The notes under the pieces: generated by a model
The model's database searches: none
The model's input: the letters and a program-made list of their open reading frames with translations, nothing else
What the model was told of the DNA's origin: nothing
Assembly: GCF_004120195.1 (NCBI RefSeq)
Contig: NZ_SCHN01000020.1
Coordinates: 1-64,000 of the forward strand
DNA length: 64,000 nt
Reading direction: 5' to 3'
DNA from: Enterovibrio baiacu
Lineage (GTDB): Bacteria; Pseudomonadota; Gammaproteobacteria; Enterobacterales; Vibrionaceae
Shown: positions 43,210 to 52,998 of the stretch, piece after piece
How the letters are laid out: the number at the start of each line of letters is the position of its first letter
Numbering within the stretch: position 1 is the first letter of the stretch
Program-made: the position numbers and the translations under genes

Positions 43210-44322
43210 ATGTTTTCTATTTTTGATTCAGAAATGATGCAGCGCGCGATCGATTTGGCGCAGCGCGGCATTTACACCACGGCACCAAATCCGAACGTTG
43301 GTTGTGTGATCACTCAAGGTGATGACATCGTTGGCGAAGGCTTCCATTTTCGTGCTGGTGAACCTCATGCAGAAGTTCACGCTTTGCGTGAAGCGGGCGA
43401 GCGTGCATTAGGCGCAACAGCTTATGTCACGCTGGAGCCTTGTTCCCACCATGGCCGAACGCCACCTTGTGCCGACGCACTGATCAACGCCAACGTTAGC
43501 CGCGTTGTCTGTGCCATGGTGGATCCCAATCCGAAAGTGGCAGGTCAGGGCATACAGCGAATGCGCGATGCAGGTATTCAAGTTGATGTGGGCTTAATGC
43601 AACCGCAGGCTGAGGCATTGAATCCTGGTTTCATCAAAATGATGAAAACCGGCGTCCCGTTTGTTCAGTTGAAGCTCGCCGCGAGCCTTGATGGTCGCAC
43701 GGCGCTGGCCAATGGCAAAAGCCAATGGATCACTGGGCCTGAAGCGCGCAGTGATGTCCAAGGCTTCCGTGCTGTTGCGGGTGCGATCTTATCAACCAGC
43801 CAGACGGTGCATGATGACAACCCATCGCTGAATGTGCGCTGGGCACAACTGCCTCAAGAGGTAAAAGCGCACTACGATGAGGCGACCTTACGTCAGCCTA
43901 TTCGTGTGATATTTGATTCAAATGGCACTGTTTCTCCGACATCGCATATGTTTTCGCTCGACGGGGCCATCGTCATTGTTACTGCGAACGCCTCGCTGTC
44001 TTTCGAACAAGAGAACGTTGATGTCGTTGTGGTGCCAAAGTGCGCGAAAGGCATCGATCTGAACGCGGCATTGCGTGCATTGGCGAGTAAAGGCATTAAC
44101 CACATTTGGGTTGAAGCGGGGGCAACGCTCGCGGGCAGCCTGCTTGCTGAAAACCTTGTTGATGAGTTGATTGTTTATCAAGCCCCCAAGTTAATGGGAT
44201 CGGACAGCCGCGCCTTGGTGAATCTTGAAGGGATCGTCTCCATGGAACATGTCCCGACCTATTCTTTGACGGACGTTTGCCAAATAGGCAACGACATTCG
44301 TCTGCGATTACACAAGCAGTAA
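43210..44322 (+). CDS. ribD: bifunctional diaminohydroxyphosphoribosylaminopyrimidine deaminase / reductase
   Basis: 370 residues. The N-terminal deaminase domain has zinc ligands His53 (HAE), Cys78 and Cys87 (EPCSHHGRTPPC). The C-terminal reductase domain starts near 147 (QLKLAASLDGRTAL). It carries out steps two and three of riboflavin synthesis. Confidence 0.96.
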   Translation: MFSIFDSEMMQRAIDLAQRGIYTTAPNPNVGCVITQGDDIVGEGFHFRAGEPHAEVHALREAGERALGATAYVTLEPCSHHGRTPPCADALINANVSRVVCAMVDPNPKVAGQGIQRMRDAGIQVDVGLMQPQAEALNPGFIKMMKTGVPFVQLKLAASLDGRTALANGKSQWITGPEARSDVQGFRAVAGAILSTSQTVHDDNPSLNVRWAQLPQEVKAHYDEATLRQPIRVIFDSNGTVSPTSHMFSLDGAIVIVTANASLSFEQENVDVVVVPKCAKGIDLNAALRALASKGINHIWVEAGATLAGSLLAENLVDELIVYQAPKLMGSDSRALVNLEGIVSMEHVPTYSLTDVCQIGNDIRLRLHKQ

Positions 44323-44340
44323 CACTCAAAGCGAAGAAGT

Positions 44341-45003
44341 ATGTTTACAGGAATTATCGAAGCGGTTGGCCGTATTCAAAAGATTACGCCAAAAGGGACA
44401 GACATCGCCCTGACCGTTGAAAGCGGAAAACTGGACCTGTCAGATGTGAAACTGGGTGACAGCATCGCCACCAACGGCGTGTGTTTGACCGTGGTGGAAC
44501 TGACAGGCAATGGCTATGTTGCTGACCTTTCGATGGAAACATTGAAGCGTACTGCGTTTGCGCACTATCAAGCTGGGCAAAAAGTGAACCTTGAAAAAGC
44601 GATGCTGCCAACCACGCGTTTTGGTGGTCACATGGTATCTGGCCATGTTGATGGGTTAGCCACTGTGGTATCTCGCGAACAATCGGGACGTGCGATCGAG
44701 TTTTGGCTCGAAGCATCTGCAAGCTTGGCGAAATACCTCGCAGAGAAAGGTTCTGTCACCATTGATGGCATTAGTTTGACCATCAATGCCGTTGATGGCG
44801 CTCGCTTCAAGTTGACCATTGTGTCGCATACCGCACTGGAAACCACCATTGAAGATTTGAGTGTCGGCAAGCAAGTCAATCTCGAAGTGGATGTGATTGC
44901 TCGCTACTTGGAAAGATTGATGATGGGCGATCGCGCCGCGCAGCAAACAGGCGAAGGCGGATTGACCATGGCAAAACTCGCGGAGTCGGGTTTTCTTAAA
45001 TAA
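44341..45003 (+). CDS. ribE: riboflavin synthase alpha subunit
   Basis: 220 residues made of two lumazine-binding repeats, starting MFTGIIEAVG and with the second repeat from about residue 98 (HMVSGHVDGLA). It dismutates two 6,7-dimethyl-8-ribityllumazine molecules to riboflavin. It lies 18 bases after ribD. Confidence 0.96.
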   Translation: MFTGIIEAVGRIQKITPKGTDIALTVESGKLDLSDVKLGDSIATNGVCLTVVELTGNGYVADLSMETLKRTAFAHYQAGQKVNLEKAMLPTTRFGGHMVSGHVDGLATVVSREQSGRAIEFWLEASASLAKYLAEKGSVTIDGISLTINAVDGARFKLTIVSHTALETTIEDLSVGKQVNLEVDVIARYLERLMMGDRAAQQTGEGGLTMAKLAESGFLK

Positions 45004-45051
45004 TGTAACCCTTGCCGTTTGGGCAAAGGCAGACGTAACAAGGAAAGAACA

Positions 45052-46161
45052 ATGGCCATAAGCAGCGCAGAAGAGATCATTGAAGATATTCGTCAGGGCA
45101 AGATGGTAATCCTGATGGATGATGAAGACCGCGAGAATGAAGGCGACCTAATCATCGCGGCTGAAAAGGTTACCCCTGAAGCCATCAACTTTATGGCGAT
45201 GTACGGTCGTGGCCTGATTTGCTTGACCATGACGAAAGATCGTTGCCAACGTCTTGGTCTGCCGCTGATGGTTAGCGACAACAATGCACAATTTTCCACT
45301 GCGTTTACTGTCTCTATTGAAGCAGCAACAGGCGTTACAACCGGTATTTCTGCTGCTGATCGTGCTCGCACCGTGGAAGCGGCTGTGGCCCCGAATGCGG
45401 TTGCGGCTGACTTAGTGCAACCGGGGCACATTTTCCCCTTGATGGCACAAGACGGTGGTGTTCTGACGCGTGCTGGTCACACCGAAGCGGGTTGTGATTT
45501 GGCGCGTTTAGGCGGTTTTTCTCCGTCGGGTGTGATCGTTGAAATTCTCAATGAAGACGGCACCATGGCGCGTCGTCCTGACTTAGAAAAATTTGGTGAG
45601 AAACACGACATCAAACTCGGTACCATTGCTGACTTGATTGAGTACCGTAACAACCACGAAACCACCATTGAACGCGTTGCTGAGTGCAAGCTGCCAACCG
45701 ATTTTGGCGAGTTCGACCTGATTACCTACCGAGACACCATCGACAATCAAGTGCACTATGCGCTGCGTAAAGGTGACGTGGATAACCAACCGACCATGGT
45801 GCGTGTCCATCTGCAAGATACTTTTACCGATGTGCTGCACTCTGACCGTTCGGCAGAGCGCAGTTGGTCATTGACGGACGCGATGAAGCGTATTAATGCG
45901 GAAGGCGGCGTGTTGGTTATCCTCGGTAAAGAAGAGTCGGCCGATGGCATCATCGAAAAAGTGCGCAACTTTGAAGCGCAGGATAAGGGTGAGCGTCCAG
46001 CGTCCGCCAAATGGCAGGGGACAAGTCGCCGTGTGGGGGTTGGCTCGCAGATTTTGGCCGATCTTGGCGTGACAGAAATGCGTTTGTTGTCATCGACATC
46101 AAAGCGTTATCACGCACTCTCTGGCTTTGGTTTGAAAGTGGTCGAGTACGTGTGCGACTAA
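45052..46161 (+). CDS. ribBA: RibBA-like protein: DHBP synthase with degenerate GTP cyclohydrolase II domain
   Basis: 369 residues. The N-terminal 3,4-dihydroxy-2-butanone-4-phosphate synthase domain (1-200) is intact: [11 protein letters not shown] at 23-33 and [14 protein letters not shown]. The C-terminal half aligns with GTP cyclohydrolase II, but the zinc motif C-x2-GD-x3-S-x2-CDC is replaced by [15 protein letters not shown], and the QEGRGIGL catalytic motif is replaced by [11 protein letters not shown]. It is therefore probably a RibB-only enzyme with a structural or regulatory second half, and a separate RibA should exist elsewhere. Start at ATG 45052 after AAGGAAA. Confidence 0.92.
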   Translation: MAISSAEEIIEDIRQGKMVILMDDEDRENEGDLIIAAEKVTPEAINFMAMYGRGLICLTMTKDRCQRLGLPLMVSDNNAQFSTAFTVSIEAATGVTTGISAADRARTVEAAVAPNAVAADLVQPGHIFPLMAQDGGVLTRAGHTEAGCDLARLGGFSPSGVIVEILNEDGTMARRPDLEKFGEKHDIKLGTIADLIEYRNNHETTIERVAECKLPTDFGEFDLITYRDTIDNQVHYALRKGDVDNQPTMVRVHLQDTFTDVLHSDRSAERSWSLTDAMKRINAEGGVLVILGKEESADGIIEKVRNFEAQDKGERPASAKWQGTSRRVGVGSQILADLGVTEMRLLSSTSKRYHALSGFGLKVVEYVCD

Positions 46162-46186
46162 ACTGAGTAAAGACATTTAACGATGA

Positions 46187-46211
46187 AAGCGCAGCACTCG
46201 CTGCGTTTTTT
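46187..46211 (+). terminator. terminator of the ribD-ribE-ribBA unit
   Basis: AAGCGCAGC pairs with GCTGCGTTT around ACTC, followed by a T run. Confidence 0.85.
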
Positions 46212-46215
46212 GATT

Positions 46216-46262
46216 TATACCCAAGTAACTTGAATCCAGTACCTTCAGGTTACTTGGGTATA
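46216..46262. repeat. 47-bp inverted repeat with TATACCCAAGTAAC ends
   Basis: Nineteen bases from 46216 pair with 46244-46262 (one G-T pair) around a nine-base loop. It directly follows the terminator. Its TATACCCAA end resembles the element at 9753-9837. Confidence 0.75.
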
Positions 46263-46376
46263 AAGGGCGTAAACATACGCGCCATACATTGCGGGATAAG
46301 CGCTAGAAGCTTTGCAGAAAAGTGTGATAGAATCCCGCGGTTTCTCAATCCGGATAAATAAGTCACAGGAAGGCCC

Positions 46377-46847
46377 ATGAAGGTAATCGAAGGTGCATTT
46401 GCAGCACCAAATGCTCAAGTTGCTATCGTTATCTCCCGATTCAACAGCTTTATTAACGAAAGTCTGCTGGATGGAGCCATTGATGCACTGAAGCGTCAGG
46501 GCCAGGTTAGCGAAGAGAATATTACTGTAGTACGTTGCCCAGGCGCTTACGAGTTGCCATTGGTTGCTCAACGTGTTGCAAAAAGCGGTCGTTACGACGC
46601 AATCATCGCTCTAGGATCAGTGATCCGCGGCGGTACGCCACACTTTGACTATGTGGCCGGAGAATGTAACAAAGGTCTAGCACAAGTTGCATTGGAGTTT
46701 GATACTCCTGTTGCTTTTGGTGTCCTGACTGTTGACACCATTGAACAAGCCATCGAACGCGCGGGTACCAAGGCTGGTAATAAAGGGGCAGAGGCTGCAC
46801 TAAGCGCGCTTGAAATGGTAAATGTCCTGTCCCAAATCGAATCCTAA
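46377..46847 (+). CDS. ribH: 6,7-dimethyl-8-ribityllumazine synthase
   Basis: 156 residues, typical. Motifs include [21 protein letters not shown], and [14 protein letters not shown] with the catalytic histidine. It condenses DHBP (from RibB) with the pyrimidine made by RibD's pathway. A TAGAAT lies about 45 bases upstream, after the inverted repeat, so ribH-nusB probably have their own promoter. Confidence 0.96.
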   Translation: MKVIEGAFAAPNAQVAIVISRFNSFINESLLDGAIDALKRQGQVSEENITVVRCPGAYELPLVAQRVAKSGRYDAIIALGSVIRGGTPHFDYVAGECNKGLAQVALEFDTPVAFGVLTVDTIEQAIERAGTKAGNKGAEAALSALEMVNVLSQIES

Positions 46848-46858
46848 CGGGGGTTATC

Positions 46859-47314
46859 GTGAAACCAGCCGCAAGGCGTAATGCACGCCATTTTGCACTA
46901 CAAGCCATTTATTCTTGGCAATTAACCAAAGGCAACGTTGCTGATATCGAAGCACAGTTTCTTTCGGCAGATAATTACGAAGAAGAAGAGCACCAGGCCG
47001 AAGAGCCACGTCTACGTCAACCTGAAACGGATGTTGATTACTTCCGTGACCTGTTTGCCGGCGTTGTGTTGAACCACCAAGAAATGGACAGCAAAATGCG
47101 TCCTTACTTGTCTCGTCCAATCCAAGATCTGGATGAGATGGAACATGCGCTTCTGCGTCTAGCTATGTATGAGCTAACAAAACGTGAAGATGTTCCTTTC
47201 AAAGTTGTAATTAACGAAGCTATTGAGTTGGCGAAGCGTTTCGGCGCTGAAGACAGCCACAAATTCGTGAACGGTGTGCTTGATAAAGCCGTACCGACAC
47301 TAAGAAAGAAATAA
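46859..47314 (+). CDS. nusB: transcription antitermination factor NusB
   Basis: 151 residues, all-helical NusB family, start [24 protein letters not shown] start at 46859 after GGGGG, 11 bases downstream of ribH. With NusE (S10) it binds boxA in rRNA leaders, and functionally joins SuhB encoded at the left end. Confidence 0.96.
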   Translation: MKPAARRNARHFALQAIYSWQLTKGNVADIEAQFLSADNYEEEEHQAEEPRLRQPETDVDYFRDLFAGVVLNHQEMDSKMRPYLSRPIQDLDEMEHALLRLAMYELTKREDVPFKVVINEAIELAKRFGAEDSHKFVNGVLDKAVPTLRKK

Positions 47315-47330
47315 TCTGAAAGACAGATAA

Positions 47331-47360
47331 AAAGGCCAGCCTCGCTGGCCTTTTTCTTAT
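47331..47360 (+). terminator. terminator of ribH-nusB
   Basis: AAAAAGGCCAGC (47331-47342) pairs with GCTGGCCTTTTT (47346-47357) around CTC. Confidence 0.92.
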
Positions 47361-47387
47361 CAGCCCTCTAACGTTTGGAATGAAAGG

Positions 47388-48365
47388 ATGTCAGGAAACG
47401 AATTTGATTTGATTCATCGATATTTCAAGGCTCAGCCCGTTGTTCGAAAAGACGTGGTACTGGGCATCGGTGATGATGCAGCCGTGATCTCTCTTCCTGA
47501 AAACAGCCAATTGGTGGTGACGACCGATTCGCTGGTCGCAGGCACCCATTTTTTGGCGGATGCCGATCCTGTCAAAGTCGCGCACAAAGCGCTGGCGTCA
47601 AATTTAAGTGACCTTGCTGCGATGGGCGCGGTGCCTGCGTGGTGTTCACTTGCTCTCACCATGCCTGAACCGAATGAAACCTGGCTCGCAGGCTTCTGTG
47701 ACGGTTTCTACAAGCTTGCTGAATATTACAATGTGCAGTTAATTGGTGGAGACACCACCAAAGGCCCATTGAGCATCACTATCACGCTACAAGGTATTGT
47801 GCCCGCTGGAACGGCGATCCGTCGTGATGGCGCGAAAGCGGGTGATTGGCTGTATGTTACTGGTAACTTGGGTGACAGCGCAGCGGGGTTGGAGGTCATT
47901 CTTTCTGGCAATATGCCACGCTCTGAACTCGAAGAAACCTTGCTAAATCGCCACTACTACTCGCAACCACGTGTGTTAGCAGGGCAAGCACTGCGTGCGG
48001 TTGCCTCGTCTGCACTCGATATCTCGGACGGTTTAGTCGCTGACCTTTCCCATATCCTAAACGCCAGCAATGTGTCTGCAGTGATTGATACAGAAACGCT
48101 GCCAGTTTCAGATGCTTTGCTTGAATATACAGGCAGTGCTGAAAAAGCTGCTCAAATGGCGTTGTCTAGTGGTGAAGAATACGAATTATGCTTTACCGTG
48201 CCTGAGAGCCACCGTGGGGCGGTAGATACGGCATTGGCTCACACCAACACCCCAGTGACCTGCATCGGTCAAATTCGTCACGGAGAGGGCTTACAATTGC
48301 AATGGCAGGGGCAACCTGTGGATTGGCAGTTAGCCGGTTGGGATCATTTTCGGAGTGATGTATGA
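47388..48365 (+). CDS. thiL: thiamine-monophosphate kinase
   Basis: 325 residues. PurM-like ATP-binding fold with VVLGIGDDAAV near residue 23, TTDSLVAGTHF and LIGGDTTKGPLS. It phosphorylates thiamine monophosphate to the diphosphate cofactor, which Dxs (next operon) uses. The AAAGG upstream is unusually close to the ATG, but the N-terminus (MSGNEFDLIHRYF) matches the family. Confidence 0.95.
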   Translation: MSGNEFDLIHRYFKAQPVVRKDVVLGIGDDAAVISLPENSQLVVTTDSLVAGTHFLADADPVKVAHKALASNLSDLAAMGAVPAWCSLALTMPEPNETWLAGFCDGFYKLAEYYNVQLIGGDTTKGPLSITITLQGIVPAGTAIRRDGAKAGDWLYVTGNLGDSAAGLEVILSGNMPRSELEETLLNRHYYSQPRVLAGQALRAVASSALDISDGLVADLSHILNASNVSAVIDTETLPVSDALLEYTGSAEKAAQMALSSGEEYELCFTVPESHRGAVDTALAHTNTPVTCIGQIRHGEGLQLQWQGQPVDWQLAGWDHFRSDV

Positions 48366-48850
48366 GCAACCCTATCAGTAAAATTCGACTTTCAAATCCC
48401 ATCCATTTGCTAGCGACGGGCTTTGGTTCTGGGTTGTCTCCTTGGGTGCCGGGCACCATGGGCACGCTCGCTGCTGTACCTTTCTATTTGCTGATGGCAT
48501 CGCAATCCATCACCTTGCTGATTATCGCCATTGTGCTGGGGTCTGCGGTGGGCATTTATCTGTGTGAGCGCACCTCGTCGGACATGGGCGTTCATGATCA
48601 TGGCAGCATCGTATGGGATGAGTTTGTCGGCTTTTGGATCACCATGTTACTGGTACCAGTGACGGATTGGCAGACGGTATTAGCTGGCTTCGTGATTTTC
48701 CGTTTCTTCGACATGGTAAAACCCTGGCCGATCAGTTGGCTGGATAAGCAAGTTCATGGTGGCATTGGCATCATGCTTGATGACATTGTCGCAGGTTTAA
48801 TGTCGATGGTCGCGCTATGGTCAGGACACGCGTATTTAGGTTGGTGGTAA
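48362..48850 (+). CDS. pgpA: phosphatidylglycerophosphatase A
   Basis: 162 residues with three to four hydrophobic segments. Family motifs are ATGFGSGLSPWVPGTMGT and DEFVGFW. It dephosphorylates phosphatidylglycerol phosphate at the inner membrane. Its ATG overlaps the thiL TGA by four bases (ATGA). Confidence 0.95.
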   Translation: MSNPISKIRLSNPIHLLATGFGSGLSPWVPGTMGTLAAVPFYLLMASQSITLLIIAIVLGSAVGIYLCERTSSDMGVHDHGSIVWDEFVGFWITMLLVPVTDWQTVLAGFVIFRFFDMVKPWPISWLDKQVHGGIGIMLDDIVAGLMSMVALWSGHAYLGWW

Positions 48851-48907
48851 GCCTGCCTAAAGGTGATGTGTTTACACCACTGCGCGATCTGACGATGACT
48901 AAAAATG

Positions 48908-48934
48908 AAAACGGCGCTGAATGCGCCGTTTTTT
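48908..48934. terminator. bidirectional terminator between pgpA and dxs
   Basis: AAAACGGCGC (48908-48917) pairs with GCGCCGTTTT (48923-48932), with A and T runs on the two sides. It serves pgpA and the dxs operon. Confidence 0.9.
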
Positions 48935-48978
48935 GATCGGGTTTAAGGCACTGTTTTCGGCCTTGTTACCTGTAACAA

Positions 48979-50844
48979 TCAGCTGGCAAGGTAGCGGCGA
49001 ATTTGCGCCTCAATGCCTTTTCCATCAATCTCTAGTTCTTGGTGAAGCTCTTGCTGCGTACCTTGATGAACAAATTTGTCTGGCAGGCCAATTTGAAGCA
49101 CGGGCTTAATTTGACGAGACTTCATCAGGTATTCAATCACACCTGATCCCGCACCGCCTGCAATCGCATTTTCTTCAGCCGTCACAATCACATCATGGGT
49201 TGCCACAAGCTCATCAATCAGGGCTTCATCCAACGGCTTCACAAAGCGCATGTCGGCGACGGTCGCGTTGAGGTTTTCAGCGGCTTCCAGTGCGTAAGAC
49301 AACATGGTGCCGAAGCTTAGGATTGCCACTTTTTCACCTTGGCGACGCACCACGCCTTTGCCGATGGGCAATGCGGTCATTTCTTGCGCGACGTCTGCAC
49401 CCGTGCCTGTACCACGAGGGTAGCGCACAGCAGAAGGGCCTTGGTGTTTGTGGCCAGTGTAAAGCATTTGGCGACATTCGTTTTCATCGCTCGGTGCCAT
49501 GATCACCATGTTCGGAATGCATCGCATAAAGCTCAGATCAAAGGCACCTTGGTGCGTTTGTCCGTCTGCACCCACAAGACCACCACGGTCGATGGCGAAC
49601 ATCACGGGTAAGTCCATGATAGCCACATCGTGGATCAGTTGGTCATAACCGCGTTGTAAGAAGGTCGAGTAAATCGCGACAACAGGGTGATAGCCGCCAA
49701 TGGCCATGCCAGTGCCAAGTGTTACGGCGTGTTGTTCGGCGATAGCAACGTCAAAGTAGCGATCGGGGTATTCTTTTGAAAAGCGCACCATGCCAGACCC
49801 TTCGCGCATTGCGGGGGTGATGGCGAGAAGCTTTTCATCTTCCGCTGCCATGTCGCACAACCAATCGCCAAAGATTTTTGAAAAGGTTGGGCCGGATGCA
49901 GCGGCTTTTGGCAGTTTGTTCTCAGCAGGGTTGAATTTCGGCACGGCGTGGTAACCGATAGGATCTTTCTCTGCAGGCTCGTAGCCTTTGCCTTTTTTGG
50001 TCATCACATGCAGGAACTGGGGGCCTTTGAGGTTACGCATGTTCTTGATGGTTTTGACCAACTCTTCCACATCGTGTCCGTCAACAGGACCAATGTAGTT
50101 AAAACCAAGTTCTTCAAACAGGGTGCCTGGCACAACCATGCCTTTGAGGTGTTCTTCCGCGCGACGCACCAATTCTTTAATCGGTGGCGCACCAGACAGA
50201 ACTTTCTTCCCGCCTTCACGGATGGAGGTGTAGAAGTTGCCTGAAAGCAATTGAGCGAGGTGGTTGTTTAATGCACCGACATTTTCAGAGATAGACATTT
50301 CGTTGTCGTTTAGCACGACCAACATGTCTGAATGCACACCACCTGCGTGGTTCATGGCTTCAAATGCCATGCCAGCAGTGATTGCGCCGTCACCGATAAC
50401 ACTCACGACTTTGCGGTCGCGGCCTTCTTTTTCCGCCGCAATAGCAAGCCCTAGCGCTGCGCTGATTGACGTGGAACTGTGGCCGACGGAAAGCACATCG
50501 TATTCACTTTCTTCGCGCCAAGGGAACGGGTGTAGCCCGTCTTTCTGGCGAATGGTTGACATGCGTTCACGTCGACCTGTCAGAATTTTGTGCGGATAAG
50601 CTTGGTGACCCACATCCCAAACGAGGTGGTCAAAAGGTGTGTTGTACACATAATGCAGAGCAACGGTGAGCTCAACGGTGCCTAGCCCTGACGCAAAGTG
50701 TCCACTCGAGTGGCTCACTGAGTTGAGCAGATAGGTTCGGAGCTCGCCACACAGCGTCGGCAACACATCCCGCGGAAGTGTCCGCAATTCATCAGGTGTA
50801 TTTGCCAGCGCAAGCGTTGGGTATTTTGCGATATCGAGAGTCAT
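48979..50844 (-). CDS. dxs: 1-deoxy-D-xylulose-5-phosphate synthase
   Basis: 621 residues. The thiamine diphosphate motif begins [18 protein letters not shown] at 151, and the pyrimidine/transketolase-like central domain contains [11 protein letters not shown]. It makes DXP from pyruvate and glyceraldehyde 3-phosphate, the first MEP-pathway step. It is the last gene of xseB-ispA-dxs. Confidence 0.96.
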   Translation of the reverse strand: MTLDIAKYPTLALANTPDELRTLPRDVLPTLCGELRTYLLNSVSHSSGHFASGLGTVELTVALHYVYNTPFDHLVWDVGHQAYPHKILTGRRERMSTIRQKDGLHPFPWREESEYDVLSVGHSSTSISAALGLAIAAEKEGRDRKVVSVIGDGAITAGMAFEAMNHAGGVHSDMLVVLNDNEMSISENVGALNNHLAQLLSGNFYTSIREGGKKVLSGAPPIKELVRRAEEHLKGMVVPGTLFEELGFNYIGPVDGHDVEELVKTIKNMRNLKGPQFLHVMTKKGKGYEPAEKDPIGYHAVPKFNPAENKLPKAAASGPTFSKIFGDWLCDMAAEDEKLLAITPAMREGSGMVRFSKEYPDRYFDVAIAEQHAVTLGTGMAIGGYHPVVAIYSTFLQRGYDQLIHDVAIMDLPVMFAIDRGGLVGADGQTHQGAFDLSFMRCIPNMVIMAPSDENECRQMLYTGHKHQGPSAVRYPRGTGTGADVAQEMTALPIGKGVVRRQGEKVAILSFGTMLSYALEAAENLNATVADMRFVKPLDEALIDELVATHDVIVTAEENAIAGGAGSGVIEYLMKSRQIKPVLQIGLPDKFVHQGTQQELHQELEIDGKGIEAQIRRYLAS

Positions 50845-50873
50845 AAATTCGTTTTGGCGCGACTTAATTGTTT

Positions 50874-51773
50874 TTAGTTATTGCGCTCGATGATATACCG
50901 GGCGAATAGCTCTAATTGCTGTGTATTGTAGGGGATTGCGTCTAGCGCGTGTAGTGCTTCTTTATAGAGAAGTTCTGCTTTCTCTTTTGCCCCTTCAAGG
51001 CCCAGCAGCGCAGGATACGTACTTTTGTCCGCTGCGACGTCAGAACCTTGTGGTTTTCCCAGAGTTTCAGTGTCGCTGATAATGTCGAGAATGTCGTCCT
51101 GTACTTGGAACGCCAAGCCGATCGCTTCGGAAAACTTATCGAGTTGTGGCAAGCATGCGACGCCTTTGTCGCCCGCGGCGTAAGCGCCGAGTCTTACTGC
51201 GCATCGGATCAATGCACCGGTTTTGTTTCTGTGAATCGTCTCTAGCGCTTTCAAATCAACCTGTTTGCCTTCAGCGGCAAGGTCAAGCGCTTGACCTAAA
51301 CACATCCCTGCCGCACCAGACGCTGCAGCAAGTTCTTTTACCATATGAATACGGTACGCATTGCCTTGGTCACAAAGATCACCCTCAGCCAGTATGGTAA
51401 AGGCCAGAGTTTGAAGTGCATCACCCGCTAATACGGCACTCGCTTCGTCAAACGCGATGTGGCAAGTGGGCTGACCGCGACGTAAATCGTCGTCATCCAT
51501 GGCGGGCAAATCATCATGGATAAGGGAATAGGCATGAATACATTCAACAGCGGACGCAGGCGTATCTAATGCCTCGTCGTCCAGACCAAAGAGTTGGCCT
51601 GTCACGTACGTTAAATAGGGGCGTACGCGTTTACCACCCAACAAGGTGCCGTGCTTCATCGCTTGGATTAAAGGCTGGTCGTGATGACCAAGAGAATCCA
51701 TCCAACGTGCGAGCTGGCTATTGTTGCGTTCTTGATAATGACGAAGGGTGGTTTGCAGAGCGGTGTTACTCAT
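50874..51773 (-). CDS. ispA: farnesyl diphosphate synthase
   Basis: 299 residues. The first Asp-rich motif is [10 protein letters not shown] from residue 87, the second is QDDILD. It condenses IPP with DMAPP/GPP to FPP. I start at ATG 51773 ([13 protein letters not shown]), which overlaps the xseB end by 8 bases and matches the family; an upstream start would add 13 residues inside xseB. Confidence 0.95.
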   Translation of the reverse strand: MSNTALQTTLRHYQERNNSQLARWMDSLGHHDQPLIQAMKHGTLLGGKRVRPYLTYVTGQLFGLDDEALDTPASAVECIHAYSLIHDDLPAMDDDDLRRGQPTCHIAFDEASAVLAGDALQTLAFTILAEGDLCDQGNAYRIHMVKELAAASGAAGMCLGQALDLAAEGKQVDLKALETIHRNKTGALIRCAVRLGAYAAGDKGVACLPQLDKFSEAIGLAFQVQDDILDIISDTETLGKPQGSDVAADKSTYPALLGLEGAKEKAELLYKEALHALDAIPYNTQQLELFARYIIERNN

Positions 51774-52011
51774 CGCGGGTATCTTCGAACTGTTCCAAAG
51801 GTGCATTATCATCTTGAGCGAGAAGGATTTCTACGCGTTGTTCGGCATCGGTTAAGGTTTTTTGTCCTTGACGTGCCAGTGAGATACCGCGTTCGAATTG
51901 CTTCAGCGCCGCATCGAGCGGTAATTCACCGTTTTCGAGACCATTCACGATTGTGTCTAACTCTTTGAGTGTCTCTTCAAAGGTCATATTTTCTGGTTTC
52001 TTGGCTGCCAT
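51766..52011 (-). CDS. xseB: exodeoxyribonuclease VII small subunit
   Basis: 81 residues, helical, typical start MAAKKPENMTFEETLKELD. It partners with XseA (19.7-21 kb). First gene of the xseB-ispA-dxs operon and divergent from pomA. Confidence 0.95.
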   Translation of the reverse strand: MAAKKPENMTFEETLKELDTIVNGLENGELPLDAALKQFERGISLARQGQKTLTDAEQRVEILLAQDDNAPLEQFEDTRDE

Positions 52012-52226
52012 GATGATTCTACATTGGGGAGAATGGCGGAGAAGTTAACTCAGCGCCAGATAAGGGTCAAATCCTTGAATGAAATTATGTGTATTAAAAG
52101 GGCTTTTCTACAATTTATAAAGATGCGCTAAAACTATCGCGGCTGCTGCCGTTAAATACAGTAGCTGTTAAGATAGTTAGATAATTCGAAAGTTACTCTA
52201 GCTACACATTTTAAGGGGATCGTTCT

Positions 52227-52988
52227 GTGGATCTGGCGACACTTGTAGGGATGCTAGGCGCTTTTGCCTTCATCATAATGGCGATGCTACTCGGTGGTAC
52301 CTTGAGCATGTTCGCCGACGTCCCGTCTGCCCTCATCGTATTCGGCGGTAGTCTTTTCGTTGTAATGATGAAATACACATTGGGGCAATTCTTTGGTGCA
52401 TTCAAAATCGCGGGTAAAGCTTTTATGTTTAAAGCTGATGACCCGGAAGACTTGATTGCGAAAGTCGTTGAGATGGCTGATGCCGCACGTAAAGGTGGAT
52501 TTCTTGCCTTGGAAGAGATGGAAGTGACCAACTCTTTTATGAAGAAAGGCGTCGATATGCTGGTGGATGGCCACGATGCGGAAGTGGTGAAAATGACCCT
52601 TCAAAAAGACATCGCCATGACTGACGAGCGCCATGACAGCGGTGCGCAGTTTTACAGTGCGTTGGCAGACGTTGCGCCTGCGATGGGGATGATCGGTACG
52701 CTAGTTGGTCTGGTAGCCATGCTTTCAAACATGGATGACCCAAAGGCAATCGGTCCTGCGATGGCGGTAGCACTTCTTACAACACTCTACGGTGCGATGC
52801 TGGCGAACATGGTTGCGATCCCGATCGCCGATAAACTCCGTTTACGTAAAGATCAGGAAAAGCTGAATCGACGCCTTATCATGGATGGCTTGCTGGCGAT
52901 CCAAGATGGCCAGAACCCGCGCGTCATTGACGGCTATCTGAAAAACTACCTCAACGAGAAAAAACGCGCCGTTGACGTAGACGCATAA
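52227..52988 (+). CDS. pomA: sodium-driven flagellar stator protein PomA
   Basis: 253 residues, MotA/TolQ/ExbB family with four transmembrane helices: about 5-25 and 30-50, then about 150-170 (DVAPAMGMIGTLVGLVAML) and 180-205. Strong likeness to vibrio PomA, including FMFKADDPEDLIAKVVEMAD. The GTG start at 52227 has AAGGGG upstream. With PomB it forms the Na+ channel that turns the polar flagellum. Confidence 0.95.
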   Translation: MDLATLVGMLGAFAFIIMAMLLGGTLSMFADVPSALIVFGGSLFVVMMKYTLGQFFGAFKIAGKAFMFKADDPEDLIAKVVEMADAARKGGFLALEEMEVTNSFMKKGVDMLVDGHDAEVVKMTLQKDIAMTDERHDSGAQFYSALADVAPAMGMIGTLVGLVAMLSNMDDPKAIGPAMAVALLTTLYGAMLANMVAIPIADKLRLRKDQEKLNRRLIMDGLLAIQDGQNPRVIDGYLKNYLNEKKRAVDVDA

Positions 52989-52998
52989 GGAGCCTGAT

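Noticed and set aside
45004-45051. FMN riboswitch before ribBA
   Set aside because: Only 48 bases separate ribE and ribBA, too short for the element, and no conserved FMN-element motifs are seen.
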